Positions 1 to 10,032 are shown, numbered from the stretch's first letter. The stretch: 46,148 nt of DNA from Klebsiella pneumoniae (GCA_945869725.1 CAMBPO010000018.1:1-46148); one strand, 5' to 3'. Numbers and translations are program-made. The notes: generated from the sequence alone by a model not told the origin.

Positions 1-38
1 TCGGCCATCCTCCAGAAACACCAATCAGGATCATTTCA

Positions 39-641
39 ATGTCAGATCAGCCAATCAATCGTCAGGCTACCGTCGAGCGCAATACCAAAGAAACGCAGAT
101 CCGCGTCAGCGTCAACCTTGACGGTACTGGCGTTTTTAAATGCCAGACCGGCGTTCCGTTTCTGGATCACATGTTGGATCAGGTTGCCCGCCATGGTCTG
201 ATCGATATGGACATTCATGCGGTCGGTGACCTTGAGATTGATGCTCACCACACAGTTGAAGACGTCGGTATCACCCTCGGTCAGGCCTTTAACAAGGCGC
301 TGGATCGCAAAGGTATCCGCCGCTACGGGCATGCCTATGTACCTCTGGATGAAGCGTTATCGCGTGTTGTGATCGACTTCTCCGGTCGACCCGGGATTGA
401 GTATCACGTGCCCTTCACGCGCGGATCGGTTGGTGGTTTTGATGTGGATTTATTTTTTGAGTTTTTCCAGGGTTTTGTAAACCACGCCCTGATGACACTG
501 CATATTGATAATTTGCGTGGACACAATTCCCACCATCAGGCAGAAACCGTGTTCAAGGCCTTTGGCCGCGCACTGCGGATGGCGATGGAAATTGATCCGC
601 GCAGCGCCAATGTTATCCCGTCCACCAAAGGCAGCCTCTGA
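39..641 (+). CDS. hisB: Imidazoleglycerol-phosphate dehydratase HisB
   Basis: Dehydrates imidazoleglycerol phosphate to imidazoleacetol phosphate in histidine synthesis; a cytoplasmic Mn-dependent enzyme. The 200-residue protein is the monofunctional type without the phosphatase domain of E. coli HisB. Both duplicated metal-binding motifs are visible: DAHHTVED at residues 68-75 and GHNSHHQAE at 161-169. The ATG at 39 follows a CAGGATC ribosome site, and the gene is complete although it begins near the window edge. It heads a hisB-hisH-hisA-hisF run on the plus strand with gaps of about 50-60 bases, so co-transcription is likely. hisI and hisE lie apart near 28-29 kb, as in Pseudomonas. Identification is secure. 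Confidence 0.97.
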   Translation: MSDQPINRQATVERNTKETQIRVSVNLDGTGVFKCQTGVPFLDHMLDQVARHGLIDMDIHAVGDLEIDAHHTVEDVGITLGQAFNKALDRKGIRRYGHAYVPLDEALSRVVIDFSGRPGIEYHVPFTRGSVGGFDVDLFFEFFQGFVNHALMTLHIDNLRGHNSHHQAETVFKAFGRALRMAMEIDPRSANVIPSTKGSL

Positions 642-700
642 GCTAATGATGTGTTGCGCCTGCAGGATGTTATGCGCAGGCAACACAGGACCTTCTGATC

Positions 701-1354
701 ATGAATAGAGTTGCAGTCATTGATTATGGAATGGGCAATCTGCATTCCGTATCAAAAGCACTTGAGAGTCTTGGCGCTGATGTGCAGGTGGAAATCACCA
801 GCGATGCCAGTCGCATTCTAAGCGCCGACCGAATTGTTTTCCCCGGCGTTGGTGCTATCCGCGACTGCATGGCAGAGATTCTGCGGCTGGGCATCGACGT
901 GATTGTGCGCGACGCCCTTGCCTGTGAAAAACCGGTGCTGGCGATCTGTGTGGGTATGCAGGCGCTGATGCAGTCAAGTGAGGAAAATGACCATGTGTCA
1001 TGTCTTGGTTTGGTGCCCGGCACGGTCAAGCGTTTTGGCGGCACAGGCTCCTTGCAGGATACTGATGGCCAGCGTCTGAAAGTGCCCCATATGGGTTGGA
1101 ATAATGTTTATCAAACTGGTGCCCACCCGCTGTGGCAGGGTATCGAAGACGGCAGTCGTTTTTATTTTGTGCACAGCTACTTCGTGGCACCGGCTGCTAC
1201 AGATGTGTTAGCCGCTGAGACGGAATATGGCCATCGGTTTGCGGCCGCCCTGTCAAAAAATTCGCTGTTTGCTGTGCAATTTCACCCGGAGAAAAGTCAA
1301 CATTGCGGCCTGCAGTTGTTGCGGAATTTTCTGGATTGGGACGGTCAGTGCTGA
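701..1354 (+). CDS. hisH: Imidazole glycerol phosphate synthase subunit HisH (glutamine amidotransferase)
   Basis: Class I glutamine amidotransferase that hydrolyses glutamine and channels ammonia to HisF for imidazole ring closure. At 217 residues it has the usual family length. The nucleophile is Cys83 in AICVGMQ, where many family members have CLGMQ. The rest of the triad is His195 and Glu197 in FHPEKSQ, and the HisF-contacting VPHMGWN motif is at 128-134. It lies between hisB and hisA, and its partner hisF is three genes downstream, fitting a HisF-HisH heterodimer. No sign of damage. Confidence 0.97.
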   Translation: MNRVAVIDYGMGNLHSVSKALESLGADVQVEITSDASRILSADRIVFPGVGAIRDCMAEILRLGIDVIVRDALACEKPVLAICVGMQALMQSSEENDHVSCLGLVPGTVKRFGGTGSLQDTDGQRLKVPHMGWNNVYQTGAHPLWQGIEDGSRFYFVHSYFVAPAATDVLAAETEYGHRFAAALSKNSLFAVQFHPEKSQHCGLQLLRNFLDWDGQC

Positions 1355-1411
1355 GCTTGAGTGGCGGCCAATTTTCTCTGAGTTATCTGAAACTGTTTTT
1401 AAGGAACTACA

Positions 1412-2155
1412 ATGCTGGTCATTCCTGCAATTGATCTGAAGGACGGCCAATGTGTGCGCTTGCGCCAGGGCCGTATGGAAGACTCCACGGTATTCTCTGA
1501 CGATCCGGTAAAAACCGCGGGTCACTGGCGTGCGCAAGGTGCGCGCCGTTTGCATCTGGTCGATCTTAATGGCGCGTTTGCTGGTGAGCCGGTGAATGGG
1601 GCTATCGTGGAGGCAATTGCTCGCGCATATCCGGATTTGCCTCTGCAGATTGGCGGTGGCATACGCGATTTAAAAACCATTGAGTATTACCTGAATGTTG
1701 GCGTCAGTTACGTCATTATCGGTACACAGGCCGTGCGCCATCCGCCGTTTGTTGCTGAGGCTTGCAAAGCATTTCCGGGGCGGATAATTGTAGGGCTGGA
1801 TGCCAAGGACGGTTGGGTCGCCACTGACGGTTGGGCTGAAGTGTCCACCGTCAATGTAGTTGATCTGGCACGGCAATTTGCCAATGATGGAGTGGAGGCG
1901 ATTATTTATACTGACATCGCCCGTGACGGCATGATGCAGGGTGTTAATCTGGAGGCAACTTTGCGTCTGGCGCGGGCGTCGAGCATTCCGGTGATTGCGT
2001 CGGGTGGTGTCAGCCGTATGGAAGACATTAAGGAGCTGCTCAAGTTGGCACACACGGATACAGGCGCGGGCATCATGGGCGCGATAACCGGTCGCGCTAT
2101 TTACGAAGGTGCGCTGGATCTGGCTGCCGCACAACAATATTGTGATCAGATTTAA
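1412..2155 (+). CDS. hisA: Phosphoribosylformimino-5-aminoimidazole carboxamide ribotide isomerase HisA
   Basis: Catalyses the Amadori-type isomerisation of ProFAR to PRFAR, the substrate of HisFH. The protein is a 247-residue beta/alpha barrel. The two catalytic aspartates are visible: Asp8 in PAIDLKDG and the second-half Asp in YTDIARDG (about 168-172). The phosphate-binding loops GGGIRD (about 81-86) and ASGGVS in the second half-barrel mark the HisA/HisF duplication. An AAGGAACTACA ribosome site precedes the ATG at 1412. It sits between hisH and hisF in the same transcription unit. Confidence 0.97.
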   Translation: MLVIPAIDLKDGQCVRLRQGRMEDSTVFSDDPVKTAGHWRAQGARRLHLVDLNGAFAGEPVNGAIVEAIARAYPDLPLQIGGGIRDLKTIEYYLNVGVSYVIIGTQAVRHPPFVAEACKAFPGRIIVGLDAKDGWVATDGWAEVSTVNVVDLARQFANDGVEAIIYTDIARDGMMQGVNLEATLRLARASSIPVIASGGVSRMEDIKELLKLAHTDTGAGIMGAITGRAIYEGALDLAAAQQYCDQI

Positions 2156-2205
2156 TGGTGACCCTTTGTCACGATGATCAGCAACGATAAGTTACGGGGT
2201 AACGC

Positions 2206-2979
2206 ATGGCACTGGCAAAACGCATCATTCCCTGCCTGGACTGCGATAAGGGTAGGGTAGTCAAAGGGGTCAAGTTTCTGGATATCCGTGATGCGGGCGA
2301 TCCGGTCGAAATCGCGCGTCGTTATAGCGATGCCGGTGCTGATGAAATTACCTTTCTGGATATCACCGCTTCACATGAAGGCCGTGAAACAACGGTTAAA
2401 ACGGTTGAAGCCATTGCTTCACAGGTATTTATTCCGCTGACAGTTGGTGGTGGTATCCGCACACTGGAGGATATCCGCACCATGCTCAATGCCGGAGCCG
2501 ACAAAGTGTCTATCAATACCGCCGCAGTGACCAATCCTGAATTTGTGCGTCAGGCGGCGGAGAAGTTTGGATCACAGTGTATTGTTGTGGCGGTAGATGC
2601 AAAAAAAGTCAGTGCAGAGGGCGAACCCGCGCGTTGGGAGATCTTCACTCACGGGGGGCGTAAAGCGACCGGGCTGGATGCCATTGCATGGGCAACAAGG
2701 ATGGTGAGTTACGGGGCTGGTGAGATTCTGCTGACCAGCATGGACAGAGATGGCACTAAAATCGGATTTGACCTGGCGCTTAACAGGGCTATCAGTGAGG
2801 CAGTGGATGTGCCGGTGATAGCATCCGGCGGCGTGGGTAATTTGCAACATCTGGTTGATGGCGTTTTACAGGGCGGAGCGGATGCCGTGCTGGCCGCCAG
2901 TATTTTTCATTTTGGTGAGTACAGTATACCGCAGGCCAAACGATACATGGCTGAGCGCGGTATCACCATGCGTCTGTAG
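2206..2979 (+). CDS. hisF: Imidazole glycerol phosphate synthase cyclase subunit HisF
   Basis: Cyclase half of IGP synthase. It uses ammonia from HisH to convert PRFAR into imidazole glycerol phosphate and AICAR, linking to purine synthesis (purH is in this window). The 257-residue barrel carries the catalytic aspartates Asp12 (CLDCDKG) and Asp131 (VAVDAKK), and the phosphate loops VGGGIRT and ASGGVGN. It is the last gene of the his run. Its final 17 bases overlap, on the opposite strand, the end of the YibQ-like gene (2963-4054), so the two transcripts converge with no room for a separate terminator. Confidence 0.97.
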   Translation: MALAKRIIPCLDCDKGRVVKGVKFLDIRDAGDPVEIARRYSDAGADEITFLDITASHEGRETTVKTVEAIASQVFIPLTVGGGIRTLEDIRTMLNAGADKVSINTAAVTNPEFVRQAAEKFGSQCIVVAVDAKKVSAEGEPARWEIFTHGGRKATGLDAIAWATRMVSYGAGEILLTSMDRDGTKIGFDLALNRAISEAVDVPVIASGGVGNLQHLVDGVLQGGADAVLAASIFHFGEYSIPQAKRYMAERGITMRL

Positions 2980-4054
2980 GGGCGGCGGTCTCGCTGCTTC
3001 GCTCGACAATCCGCAATTGTTCCAACATCACTGACACGGGCACAATGTCTACCTGTAATGCCGCCAGCATTGGCAGCGCGGTTTCAAGATATGCCAGCGT
3101 TTCCGGGTAGGGATGTCCGATCGCCACCGCATAACCCCGCTGTTGCGCCAATGCAATCGCACGCTTGAATTCGATATCAATCGCTTCTGTAGTCTGAATG
3201 TGATCGAGAAATATATGTCGTCGAAGTGATGGAACCCTGTACTGTTCAGCCGTGGCGCCGGCAACGCTGTCCGGTGTGGTCATGCTGTCAACAAAATAAA
3301 GGTTCCGTTTCTTAAGTTCCTGCATCACCCACTGCATGGGCTGCACAGCTGCCGTCAATTCGCTGCCGGTGTGATTATTGACACCTTTAATGTAGGGAAT
3401 ATCTGCCAACGCCGCGGTCAGTACCTGCATAAACTCTTCTTCGTTTTGCTGCAGGGTCAGCCCGCCTTCACCCAGATCCATGCCAGAGAGATTGCTCATT
3501 GGCGCATGCAGCATTAACTCGCGACCGGCCTGATGCGCGGCTTCGGCCAATGCCTTGCCATACGGGGTGTGCGGAATCACTGCAAAGGTAATTTGAGAAG
3601 GCAGATTGATGGCGCGCAAACCCGCTTCTACGCTGTAGCCGATGTCATCAAGAATAAGTACCAGTTTGGCGTTGGGAGGCAAAGTCGCAGCCGGTTCTTC
3701 AGGGGAAACAACCAGTGCTGGTGGTTCAGTGCTGTTGTCTGTTGACGACACTGCTTGTGCCACGGGCTCTGCGCTACTAACGGTCTCTGCGCTACTAACG
3801 GTGTCTGCCTCTGATACGGGCTCAGTTGCCGCAACGAGTTCGGTTGCTGGCGCCACAGGCTCATCAGCTATAGCTGTCATGTCAGTGGTAATCAGCATCG
3901 GGGGCTCCGACTCGCTTTCGGGGACAAGCAACAGCGCCAGCATGACCAGCACGATGCCTCCCAGCAACAAGTTCAAGGTGCCAGGAGCAGTACTTAATGA
4001 CTGCCAGCGCTTCGTCCTTGATGAACTGCTATTGTCGGGCACGTTTTTTGTCAT
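2963..4054 (-). CDS. yibQ: Divergent polysaccharide deacetylase family protein (YibQ-like)
   Basis: Member of the divergent polysaccharide deacetylase (DUF610/YibQ) family, a NodB-like fold anchored in the periplasm; its substrate is not established. The 363-residue protein has a short cytoplasmic start and one membrane segment at about 27-44. A low-complexity Ala/Glu/Thr/Val linker follows to about residue 125, then the catalytic-like domain with ILDDIGY (134-140), NNHTGSE (226-232) and AIGHPYPE (311-318). An 18-base unit is repeated in tandem within the linker (3771-3806), giving two SSAETV-type blocks. It lies 36 bases after ctpA in a gpmI-envC-ctpA-yibQ order that is widely conserved and points to cell-wall remodelling at division. 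It ends inside hisF on the other strand. Confidence 0.88.
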   Translation of the reverse strand: MTKNVPDNSSSSRTKRWQSLSTAPGTLNLLLGGIVLVMLALLLVPESESEPPMLITTDMTAIADEPVAPATELVAATEPVSEADTVSSAETVSSAEPVAQAVSSTDNSTEPPALVVSPEEPAATLPPNAKLVLILDDIGYSVEAGLRAINLPSQITFAVIPHTPYGKALAEAAHQAGRELMLHAPMSNLSGMDLGEGGLTLQQNEEEFMQVLTAALADIPYIKGVNNHTGSELTAAVQPMQWVMQELKKRNLYFVDSMTTPDSVAGATAEQYRVPSLRRHIFLDHIQTTEAIDIEFKRAIALAQQRGYAVAIGHPYPETLAYLETALPMLAALQVDIVPVSVMLEQLRIVERSSETAAPTDAW

Positions 4055-4090
4055 TGCGGTCAGGTCTGTTTCTTTGCGGACGTGCCGGGG

Positions 4091-5527
4091 TCACGGTGAT
4101 ATCTGGGTCCTTTGGCGACCTCTTTCCATGATGTTCCAGCCTTTGAGCAGGTTCAACGCCTCATTGAGTTGGTAGTCACTGACAACAACCTGTTCTGCGG
4201 AAGTGATGGCGTTAACAGTGGGTGCAGCATTTTCCTCTTCTGCGCTCACTTCGTTAATACCGGGCAGGTGCCCCTCAAGATCGCGCTCAGAGTACACACC
4301 TCTTCTATTGGTGACACGTGTCACCAGTGCCTCGTCTACCATGATATCGGGCTCAATTCCAAACGCCTGAATAGAACGGCCTTCCGGCGTGAAGTACAAG
4401 GACGTTGTCAGTTTGATGGCGCGTTCATTGTTCAGTGGCAATACCGTTTGCACTGATCCCTTGCCAAAACTACGGGTGCCCATGATGACCGCCCGGCCAT
4501 GATCCTGCAGCGCACCCGCCACAATTTCAGCGGCGGAGGCGGAGCCGGTATTGATCAGCACCACCAACGGAACGCCTTCGCTGGGGTCTTCAGGTGTTGC
4601 GTAGAAGTTACTGTCAGAGTCTGCAAAGCGGCCATCGGTGTAAACGATTTGTCCTTCAGTCAAGAACGCATCCGCTACTTCCACCGAGGCCTGCAGAACA
4701 CCGCCGGGGTTGTTGCGAAGATCAAGTATCAGGCCCTTCAGTGGGCCATTATCGGCCTTGATTTCAGCAAGGGCTTCAAGCGTCTCTTCACCGGTATTCA
4801 CCCGGAACTGCGCGATTCTCAGATAAGCATAGCCGGGCTCAAGCATGTTATGGCGGACGCTGGACGCTGCTATCACTTCGCGCGTCAGAGTCAGGTCGAT
4901 GGGCTCCGGTTCGTTTTCGCGCATCAGTGTAATGCTGACGGTGCTGCCAGGTTCGCCGCGCAATTGTTCAACGGCGTCGTTGACCAGCATATCGCGCACG
5001 GGACGTCCGTTGATTTCCACAATCAGGTCGCCTGGCATAATGCCCGCCCGGGCGGCGGGTGAGTCATCAATCGGAGTGACAACTTTGATGTATCCGTCCT
5101 CTTCGCCCACTTCAATACCCAATCCGCCAAAGCCGCCTTCGGTGTTCTGTTGCAGTACGTCGTAATCGTCTGGACTCAGATAGGCGGAGTGAGGATCCAG
5201 TCCGGCAAGCATGCCGCGGATGGCGTAGTTGATCAGCGTCTGGTCGTCAATTTCCTGAACATAGGCGCTGCGGATAGACTCAAGAGCTTCGGCGAACAAT
5301 CGCACTTCGTCGATCGGTAAAGGCCGCTCTGTTTGCGCTGCCTGCTCTGCCGGCAATTCTTGCTGCAGCTCTTGATCTTGCTGCAGCTCTGGTTCCTGTG
5401 CGAGGGTGTTGCCCTGCATCAGCAGGGTGGCGCTCATCACCAGGATCATTGTCAGTGCAGGCAGGCCTGGCAAGTTGTTAATCATCGTTTTACCCGTGTG
5501 TCTGTAATTCATTGGTGTGGAATCCAT
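4091..5527 (-). CDS. ctpA: Carboxy-terminal processing protease, S41 family (CtpA-like)
   Basis: Periplasmic PDZ serine protease. By analogy with Pseudomonas CtpA it degrades peptidoglycan endopeptidases or other envelope proteins. From the ATG at 5527 it has 478 residues; this start is preferred because AGAGG lies just upstream, though ATGs at 5512 and 5485 are possible. A hydrophobic signal segment spans about 18-41. A Gln/Glu-rich stretch follows, encoded in part by two 14-base direct repeats (5359-5372 and 5377-5390). The PDZ domain begins near GGFGGLGIEV (131-140). The Ser-Lys-Gln set sits in GSASAAE (328-334) and FGKGSVQ (Lys356, Gln360). It is third in the gpmI-envC-ctpA-yibQ operon. 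Confidence 0.92.
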   Translation of the reverse strand: MDSTPMNYRHTGKTMINNLPGLPALTMILVMSATLLMQGNTLAQEPELQQDQELQQELPAEQAAQTERPLPIDEVRLFAEALESIRSAYVQEIDDQTLINYAIRGMLAGLDPHSAYLSPDDYDVLQQNTEGGFGGLGIEVGEEDGYIKVVTPIDDSPAARAGIMPGDLIVEINGRPVRDMLVNDAVEQLRGEPGSTVSITLMRENEPEPIDLTLTREVIAASSVRHNMLEPGYAYLRIAQFRVNTGEETLEALAEIKADNGPLKGLILDLRNNPGGVLQASVEVADAFLTEGQIVYTDGRFADSDSNFYATPEDPSEGVPLVVLINTGSASAAEIVAGALQDHGRAVIMGTRSFGKGSVQTVLPLNNERAIKLTTSLYFTPEGRSIQAFGIEPDIMVDEALVTRVTNRRGVYSERDLEGHLPGINEVSAEEENAAPTVNAITSAEQVVVSDYQLNEALNLLKGWNIMERGRQRTQISP

Positions 5528-5621
5528 GATTACCTCTGCCCGCTGTGGCAAGTCAGGCGTGTTGAGGCATTCTAGGCGCATCAGCAGCAAAGCGACAACA
5601 ATTGCTGGTGAACAGGCTGTG

Positions 5622-6818
5622 TCAGTCGGGTGTTACCAACCAGTCGGCCGGGTTCAGCGTTTCACTGTTGCGGCGAATCTCAAAATACAGCCCTGGTTCG
5701 CCTGTGCCGCCATCCTCTCCGGATAACGCCAGCGCTTCGCCGCGGTTGACCCAGTCACCGCTTTGTTTTAACAGTTGCTGGTTGTGAGAATACAAACTGA
5801 TGTACGCATTGCCGTGATCAACAATCAGCAGGTTGCCGGAACCGCGTAACCAGTCTGAAAAGATTACCCGGCCCGGATGGATCGCTCTGATGGGCGAGCC
5901 GGTCTCAGCGGCAATAACAATGCCGTGACGACGCAGCTGTCCAGCGCCGAACACATCCCCGTAAGCGGCGAGCAGACGGCCGTTTGCGGGCCACGGCATG
6001 TTGCCGCGCGAGGCAGCAAAAGGCATTAACTCCTCGGGCGCCGGAATGTCGATGACAACGGAATTGATTTCATTGATCAGCGCCTGCAACTCAAGCTGGT
6101 CAGCGATCAGAATGTCCAGTTCGCTGCCACGGGCGCCCATCTGCGCTGTTAATTCGGAGATCAGTGTTTCGCGGGCAAGCTGCTGTGATTCAAGCGTGAT
6201 CTGTTGCTGCTGCAGGCTGTTATTGAGGTCGCTCAGCTGATCTGCAGTGGTCAACAAGGTTTCTCGGTTTGCTGCCAACTCTGCCAAGGTGTCGCGCCAG
6301 CGGATAATGTGAGCAATCCGCTGTTGATTAAAGGCTTCAAAATACACCAGCATGCGTCTGGCGATGGCCGGATCTTGCTGATTTAAAAGTAACTTTAGCT
6401 GGCTGTCGGAGCCGGACAGGTAGCTTGCAACCAGTGTGCTGGCGATTTGCGATCGCTGCTGTTCGCTGTCGGCGAGCAGCACATCCTGCTCGGCGGTGAG
6501 TCGGGTTAATTCACTTTCGAGCACGGACAACTGACGTTGATTGGAAAGCATCTGTTGCCTGAGCATATTGAGTTGCTGGCTGGACTCCAACAAGGCCTGC
6601 TCTTCAACAGAGCGCTGAGCGCGGGTGGTTTGCAGCCATCGTTGAATTTGAGAAATGGCTTCACTGACAGCCTGCAATTGTTGTTCTGCGGACACATCAG
6701 GGGGCATATCAGCGGGCGCCTCGGCGGCGTGCAATGGGCTGTTGACAACGGCCAATGCCAGCAGGCTGGCGACTACCGCCATTATCAGTACACGGATGCT
6801 CAGGCAGCCAGCCCTCAT
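5622..6818 (-). CDS. envC: Murein hydrolase activator EnvC
   Basis: Periplasmic activator of N-acetylmuramyl-L-alanine amidases at the division septum. The 398-residue protein starts with a signal peptide (about 1-31). A long coiled coil at about 42-250 matches the FtsEX-interacting region, and a C-terminal LytM fold covers about 275-395. The LytM zinc site is degenerate, as expected for EnvC: Val301 sits where active enzymes have Asp, and GLYFEIRR has Tyr378 in place of the ligand His. The protein should therefore activate amidases rather than cut murein. Its ATG overlaps the gpmI stop by four bases (ATGA), indicating translational coupling. Confidence 0.94.
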   Translation of the reverse strand: MRAGCLSIRVLIMAVVASLLALAVVNSPLHAAEAPADMPPDVSAEQQLQAVSEAISQIQRWLQTTRAQRSVEEQALLESSQQLNMLRQQMLSNQRQLSVLESELTRLTAEQDVLLADSEQQRSQIASTLVASYLSGSDSQLKLLLNQQDPAIARRMLVYFEAFNQQRIAHIIRWRDTLAELAANRETLLTTADQLSDLNNSLQQQQITLESQQLARETLISELTAQMGARGSELDILIADQLELQALINEINSVVIDIPAPEELMPFAASRGNMPWPANGRLLAAYGDVFGAGQLRRHGIVIAAETGSPIRAIHPGRVIFSDWLRGSGNLLIVDHGNAYISLYSHNQQLLKQSGDWVNRGEALALSGEDGGTGEPGLYFEIRRNSETLNPADWLVTPD

Positions 6819-8371
6819 AGTGACATCAGAACACGCCCGGTCATGTCGGCCGGAGCATCTATGCCCATCAGCGTCAGCAGGGTGGGGGCTATGTCCGACA
6901 GGCTGCCGGCTGAGGTGAAATGCCAGCTGCCACCACCAACATAGACCAAGGGTACCGGTCCACTCGTATGTGACGTCAACGCCTGACCTGTGCTGGGGTC
7001 TATCATTTGTTCAACGTTACCGTGATCGGCAGTAATCAGGCACTGACCGTTGGTCTCGCGGATGGCTTTGACGAGTCGGCCAAGACACACATCCAAGGCC
7101 TCAACCGCTTTGACCGCAGCATCAAAGTTGCCGGTGTGGCCAACCATGTCGCCATTGGCGTAATTGCAGATGATTGCGTCGTATTTTCCCGAACGGATGG
7201 CTGCTTCAAGTTTGTCGGTCACTTCAAAGGCGCTCATTTCCGGTTTGAGATCATAGGTTGCGACAGCCGGGGACTGGATAAGGATTCTGTCTTCACCCGG
7301 GAACTCTTCCTCGCGTCCGCCACTGAAGAAAAAAGTCACATGGGCGTATTTTTCGGTTTCGGCAATGCGCAGTTGCGTGCGATTCAGGCTGGCCAGATAC
7401 TCACCCAGTCCGTTATTCAGCGTTTGTGGCCCGTATGCCACTTTCACGAAGGCGTTGAGGTCAGCAGAATACTCGGTCAATGTCACAAAACTGTGCAACG
7501 CTGGCGCCGATTTGCGCAAAAAACCGTCAAATGCCGGATTCACGAAGGCATTGGTCAGCTGGCGTGCGCGATCTGCCCTGAAGTTCATAAACACGACACT
7601 GTCGCCGTCGTTCAGCGTCACCGCCTCGTCTCCAGCAGCGGCAACGCGAGTTGCTTTGACAAACTCGTCATCCTCGCCGCGGGCGTATGCATTGTTTAGT
7701 GCTTCCTCGACGGTCGCGGCCTGGAAAGGCGCTTCGCCCAGTGTGATCAAATCATATGCTGTCTGCATGCGGTCCCAGCGCTTGTCGCGGTCCATGGCAA
7801 AGTAACGTCCTATCACCGAGACAACGCGGCCAACACCCGCTTGCCGCAATGTTGAATCAGCCAGTTGCAGGGAAGGCAAAGCACTGCGGGGTGGCATGTC
7901 CCGGCCATCCAGAAACGCGTGCAGATAGATTTTTTTAACGCCCTGCTGCTGCGCAAGATGAATCATGGCAACAATGTGCAGTTCATGGCTGTGGATGCCA
8001 CCCGGGGATAACAACCCAAACAGATGCAGGGCCTTGTCAGATGTCGCCACCTGTCGTGTCACAGCGGTTAGTTGTTTGTTTTCGAAGAATCCGCCGTCGG
8101 CGATCTCTTTATCAATCATGGTCAGGCTTTGATAAACCACCCGACCCGCCCCAAGGTTCATGTGCCCGACTTCTGAATTGCCCATTTGGCCCTCAGGCAA
8201 ACCCACATCCATACCTGAGGTGGAGATCAATGTGTGCGGGCATGCCTGCCAGAGCGCGTCCCAGTTCGGGGTATTGGCCGCGGCAATTGCATTGGAGTCA
8301 GTCTCTTCGCGGTAGCCCCAGCCATCCAGAATCAGTAACAAAGAGGTGCGTTTGGGGTCGGAGCTGATCAT
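6815..8371 (-). CDS. gpmI: 2,3-bisphosphoglycerate-independent phosphoglycerate mutase GpmI
   Basis: Interconverts 3- and 2-phosphoglycerate in glycolysis and gluconeogenesis with a two-Mn active site. At 518 residues it has the family length. It shows the metal motif LILDGWGY (13-20), the phospho-serine motif [11 protein letters not shown] (Ser66), HDGRD-type FLDGRDMPP, and the late metal motif [11 protein letters not shown]. It is first of the minus-strand operon gpmI-envC-ctpA-yibQ, and its stop overlaps the envC start. Transcription must begin in 8372-8579, which it shares divergently with the rhodanese gene. The pairing of a glycolytic gene with envC is the standard gammaproteobacterial arrangement. 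Confidence 0.97.
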   Translation of the reverse strand: MISSDPKRTSLLLILDGWGYREETDSNAIAAANTPNWDALWQACPHTLISTSGMDVGLPEGQMGNSEVGHMNLGAGRVVYQSLTMIDKEIADGGFFENKQLTAVTRQVATSDKALHLFGLLSPGGIHSHELHIVAMIHLAQQQGVKKIYLHAFLDGRDMPPRSALPSLQLADSTLRQAGVGRVVSVIGRYFAMDRDKRWDRMQTAYDLITLGEAPFQAATVEEALNNAYARGEDDEFVKATRVAAAGDEAVTLNDGDSVVFMNFRADRARQLTNAFVNPAFDGFLRKSAPALHSFVTLTEYSADLNAFVKVAYGPQTLNNGLGEYLASLNRTQLRIAETEKYAHVTFFFSGGREEEFPGEDRILIQSPAVATYDLKPEMSAFEVTDKLEAAIRSGKYDAIICNYANGDMVGHTGNFDAAVKAVEALDVCLGRLVKAIRETNGQCLITADHGNVEQMIDPSTGQALTSHTSGPVPLVYVGGGSWHFTSAGSLSDIAPTLLTLMGIDAPADMTGRVLMSL

Positions 8372-8493
8372 GGTGAGGTATTCCCTGTGAGCGAAAATAA
8401 TCGCTGATTCATCAAATGTCAGTATTATCCATGTTAATAACGGGGCTCACCAGAGCTTGTCGTCAGTGTGTACCCAAGCCCTACGCGGGCGTG

Positions 8494-8499
8494 TATACT
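8494..8499 (+). promoter_or_regulatory. Possible -10 box for rhodanese-secB
   Basis: TATACT, one base from the sigma-70 consensus, about 80 bases before the rhodanese ATG in the 208-base divergent region with gpmI. I see no convincing -35 box at 16-18 bases, so this is a tentative promoter. Confidence 0.35.
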
Positions 8500-8579
8500 T
8501 CGCGACTCGTTTGCGGGGCATGCATCCGTAATCAGATGATTACATTTCCAGGAAAGTTGGTTGGGGGCTGAAACAGAAA

Positions 8580-8996
8580 ATGGCGCAGTTTATTGAATTT
8601 ATTGGCAATAACTGGATGCTGGCGAGTCTCTGGCTGGGTTTGTTTTCTGCGTTTTTGTTTTTTCTCGCCAAGACTGGTGCAAAATCCGTCAGTACGCAGG
8701 AAGCGGTCATGCTGATTAACCGAAAAGATGGTGTCCTGCTGGATATCCGTGATAAAAAGGAATTCGACGCAGGTCACATTGTTGATGCGATAAGCATGCC
8801 GTCTACCAAGCTTGCCAGTCACTTGACGGAATTGGAGAAATACAAATCCCGGCCGGTGATTGTTGTATGCAGAATGGGGCAGCACTCCGGTGATGCCTGC
8901 AAGACCCTTGAAGGAGCGGGCTTCACTGAAGTCGTGCGTCTGCAGGGTGGGATGGCTGAGTGGCGCGGCCAGAATCTTCCGGTGATTCAGGTTTGA
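8580..8996 (+). CDS. yibN: Membrane-anchored rhodanese-like protein (YibN type)
   Basis: Single-domain sulfurtransferase-like protein on a membrane anchor. Of 138 residues, about 11-30 form one hydrophobic segment and 36-138 a rhodanese domain. The active-site cysteine is Cys97 in VVCRMGQHSG, and the domain start motif LLDIRDKKEFDAGHI is clear. The E. coli homologue YibN sits beside grxC-secB and its role is poorly defined. Here the next gene is secB, only 75 bases downstream, so the glutaredoxin gene usually found between them is absent. Orientation in the membrane and sulfur acceptor cannot be told from sequence. Confidence 0.85.
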   Translation: MAQFIEFIGNNWMLASLWLGLFSAFLFFLAKTGAKSVSTQEAVMLINRKDGVLLDIRDKKEFDAGHIVDAISMPSTKLASHLTELEKYKSRPVIVVCRMGQHSGDACKTLEGAGFTEVVRLQGGMAEWRGQNLPVIQV

Positions 8997-9071
8997 TCTT
9001 TGATCAACAACGCCAAGGTTTTTACACAGCATTTTTTAATCAACTCAGAAAGCAAGAGAGACAGTTAGATC

Positions 9072-9557
9072 ATGGCAGAGAACGACAACAATCAGAACGG
9101 TGCTGCACAGGCAGCGCAACCCCAGGGTCCGATGTTTGCGCTGCAACGCATTTATCTGAAGGACTGTTCATTTGAGTCCCCCAAGAGCCCGGACGTGTTC
9201 CGTGGACAGTGGGCTCCAAAAATCTCCTTTAACCTCAATACCAGCAATCAAAAGCTGGCAGAAGGTGTGTTCGAAGTGGTTCTGCGAATGACCATTGAAG
9301 CCAAGCAGGAGGAGACGGTCGCGTTTCTGGTCGAAGTGCAGCAGGCTGGCATTTTCACCTGTGACGGGTTTAACGAGGCTGACCTGGAGAGAGTGCTGGC
9401 GACAGTTTGCCCGAATATTCTGTTCCCGTATGCTCGCGAAACCATTGATGCCGTGGTTGTGCGCGGCAGTTTCCCGGCTGTGATGCTGGCCCCTGTCAAT
9501 TTCGACGCGGTCTATGCACAGTCCAAAGCTCAGCAGGCGGGTCAGGCGCCTGCCTGA
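9072..9557 (+). CDS. secB: Protein-export chaperone SecB
   Basis: Cytoplasmic tetrameric chaperone that keeps precursor proteins unfolded and hands them to SecA. The 161-residue protein has the family core starting at PMFALQRIYLKDCSFESP, and the conserved C-terminal half with CPNILFPYARE and GSFPAVMLAPVNFDA. The start at 9072 follows a purine-rich stretch (AGAGAGAC) that is a modest ribosome site. It is co-directional with the rhodanese gene. Its last codons form one arm of a small inverted repeat at 9541-9558, and it converges with trmL ten bases later. Confidence 0.97.
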   Translation: MAENDNNQNGAAQAAQPQGPMFALQRIYLKDCSFESPKSPDVFRGQWAPKISFNLNTSNQKLAEGVFEVVLRMTIEAKQEETVAFLVEVQQAGIFTCDGFNEADLERVLATVCPNILFPYARETIDAVVVRGSFPAVMLAPVNFDAVYAQSKAQQAGQAPA

Positions 9558-9558
9558 C
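9541..9558. repeat. Small hairpin at the secB stop
   Basis: GTCAGGC (9541-9547) and GCCTGAC (9552-9558) pair perfectly across four bases. The repeat covers the last secB codons and its stop. No T-run follows, so it is not a classical intrinsic terminator. Confidence 0.5.
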
Positions 9559-9567
9559 CGGTAATGT

Positions 9568-9600
9568 CTACGCCAGACCGGTGAAGCCCGTCTGGCGTAG
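9568..9600. terminator. Perfect 11-bp inverted repeat at the trmL stop between convergent genes
   Basis: CTACGCCAGAC (9568-9578) pairs exactly with GTCTGGCGTAG (9590-9600) around an 11-base loop. It includes the trmL stop and final codons, and lies just after secB. No T-run follows on either strand, so it may stall or stabilise convergent transcripts rather than act as a standard terminator. Confidence 0.45.
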
Positions 9601-10032
9601 TGCCTCATACAGGGCAATCGCGACGGTATTGGAAAGATTCAGGCTCCTGCTTGTCGGCTGCATAGGCAGTCGCAGCTTTTGGTCTGTCGGTAATGTTGCC
9701 AGTAGTTCCTTGGGCAGGCCTCGGGTTTCGGGTCCAAACACCAGCGTATCTCCCGCCATAAATTCAGCTTCATAACACGAACGGTGGGCTTTGGTTGTGA
9801 ACGCAAACAGTCGCTGTGCGTCAGTCTGACGCAAAAAAATCTCCCAATCTGGCCAGCGGTATACCTCGCTCATTTCATGATAATCCAGGCCAGCACGTCG
9901 CACGCGTTTTTCGTCGATCTCAAAACCTAGTGGTTCGATCAGGTGCAAGCGGCAACCGGTGTTGGCCACCAGTCGAATGACGTTTCCTGTGTTGGGAGGA
10001 ATTTCAGGTTGGAAAAGTACGATGTTAAACAA
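9568..10032 (-). CDS. trmL: tRNA (cytidine(34)-2'-O)-methyltransferase TrmL
   Basis: SPOUT-class methyltransferase that 2'-O-methylates the wobble base of tRNA-Leu isoacceptors. The 154-residue protein has the three knot motifs: PEIPPNTGNVIR (9-20), FGPETRGLP (99-107) and SRSLNLSNTVAIALYE (128-143). At this length it is a minimal SPOUT protein without an added RNA-binding domain, typical of TrmL rather than TrmH. It converges with secB. The stop codon and last residues lie in an 11-base perfect inverted repeat (9568-9600). In Pseudomonas trmL is also next to secB. Confidence 0.94.
   Translation of the reverse strand: MFNIVLFQPEIPPNTGNVIRLVANTGCRLHLIEPLGFEIDEKRVRRAGLDYHEMSEVYRWPDWEIFLRQTDAQRLFAFTTKAHRSCYEAEFMAGDTLVFGPETRGLPKELLATLPTDQKLRLPMQPTSRSLNLSNTVAIALYEALRQTGFTGLA

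Noticed and set aside
5622..6818. Missing zinc ligands in the LytM domain as a sign of a broken enzyme
   Set aside because: Degenerate LytM sites are normal for EnvC, which activates amidases rather than cutting murein.
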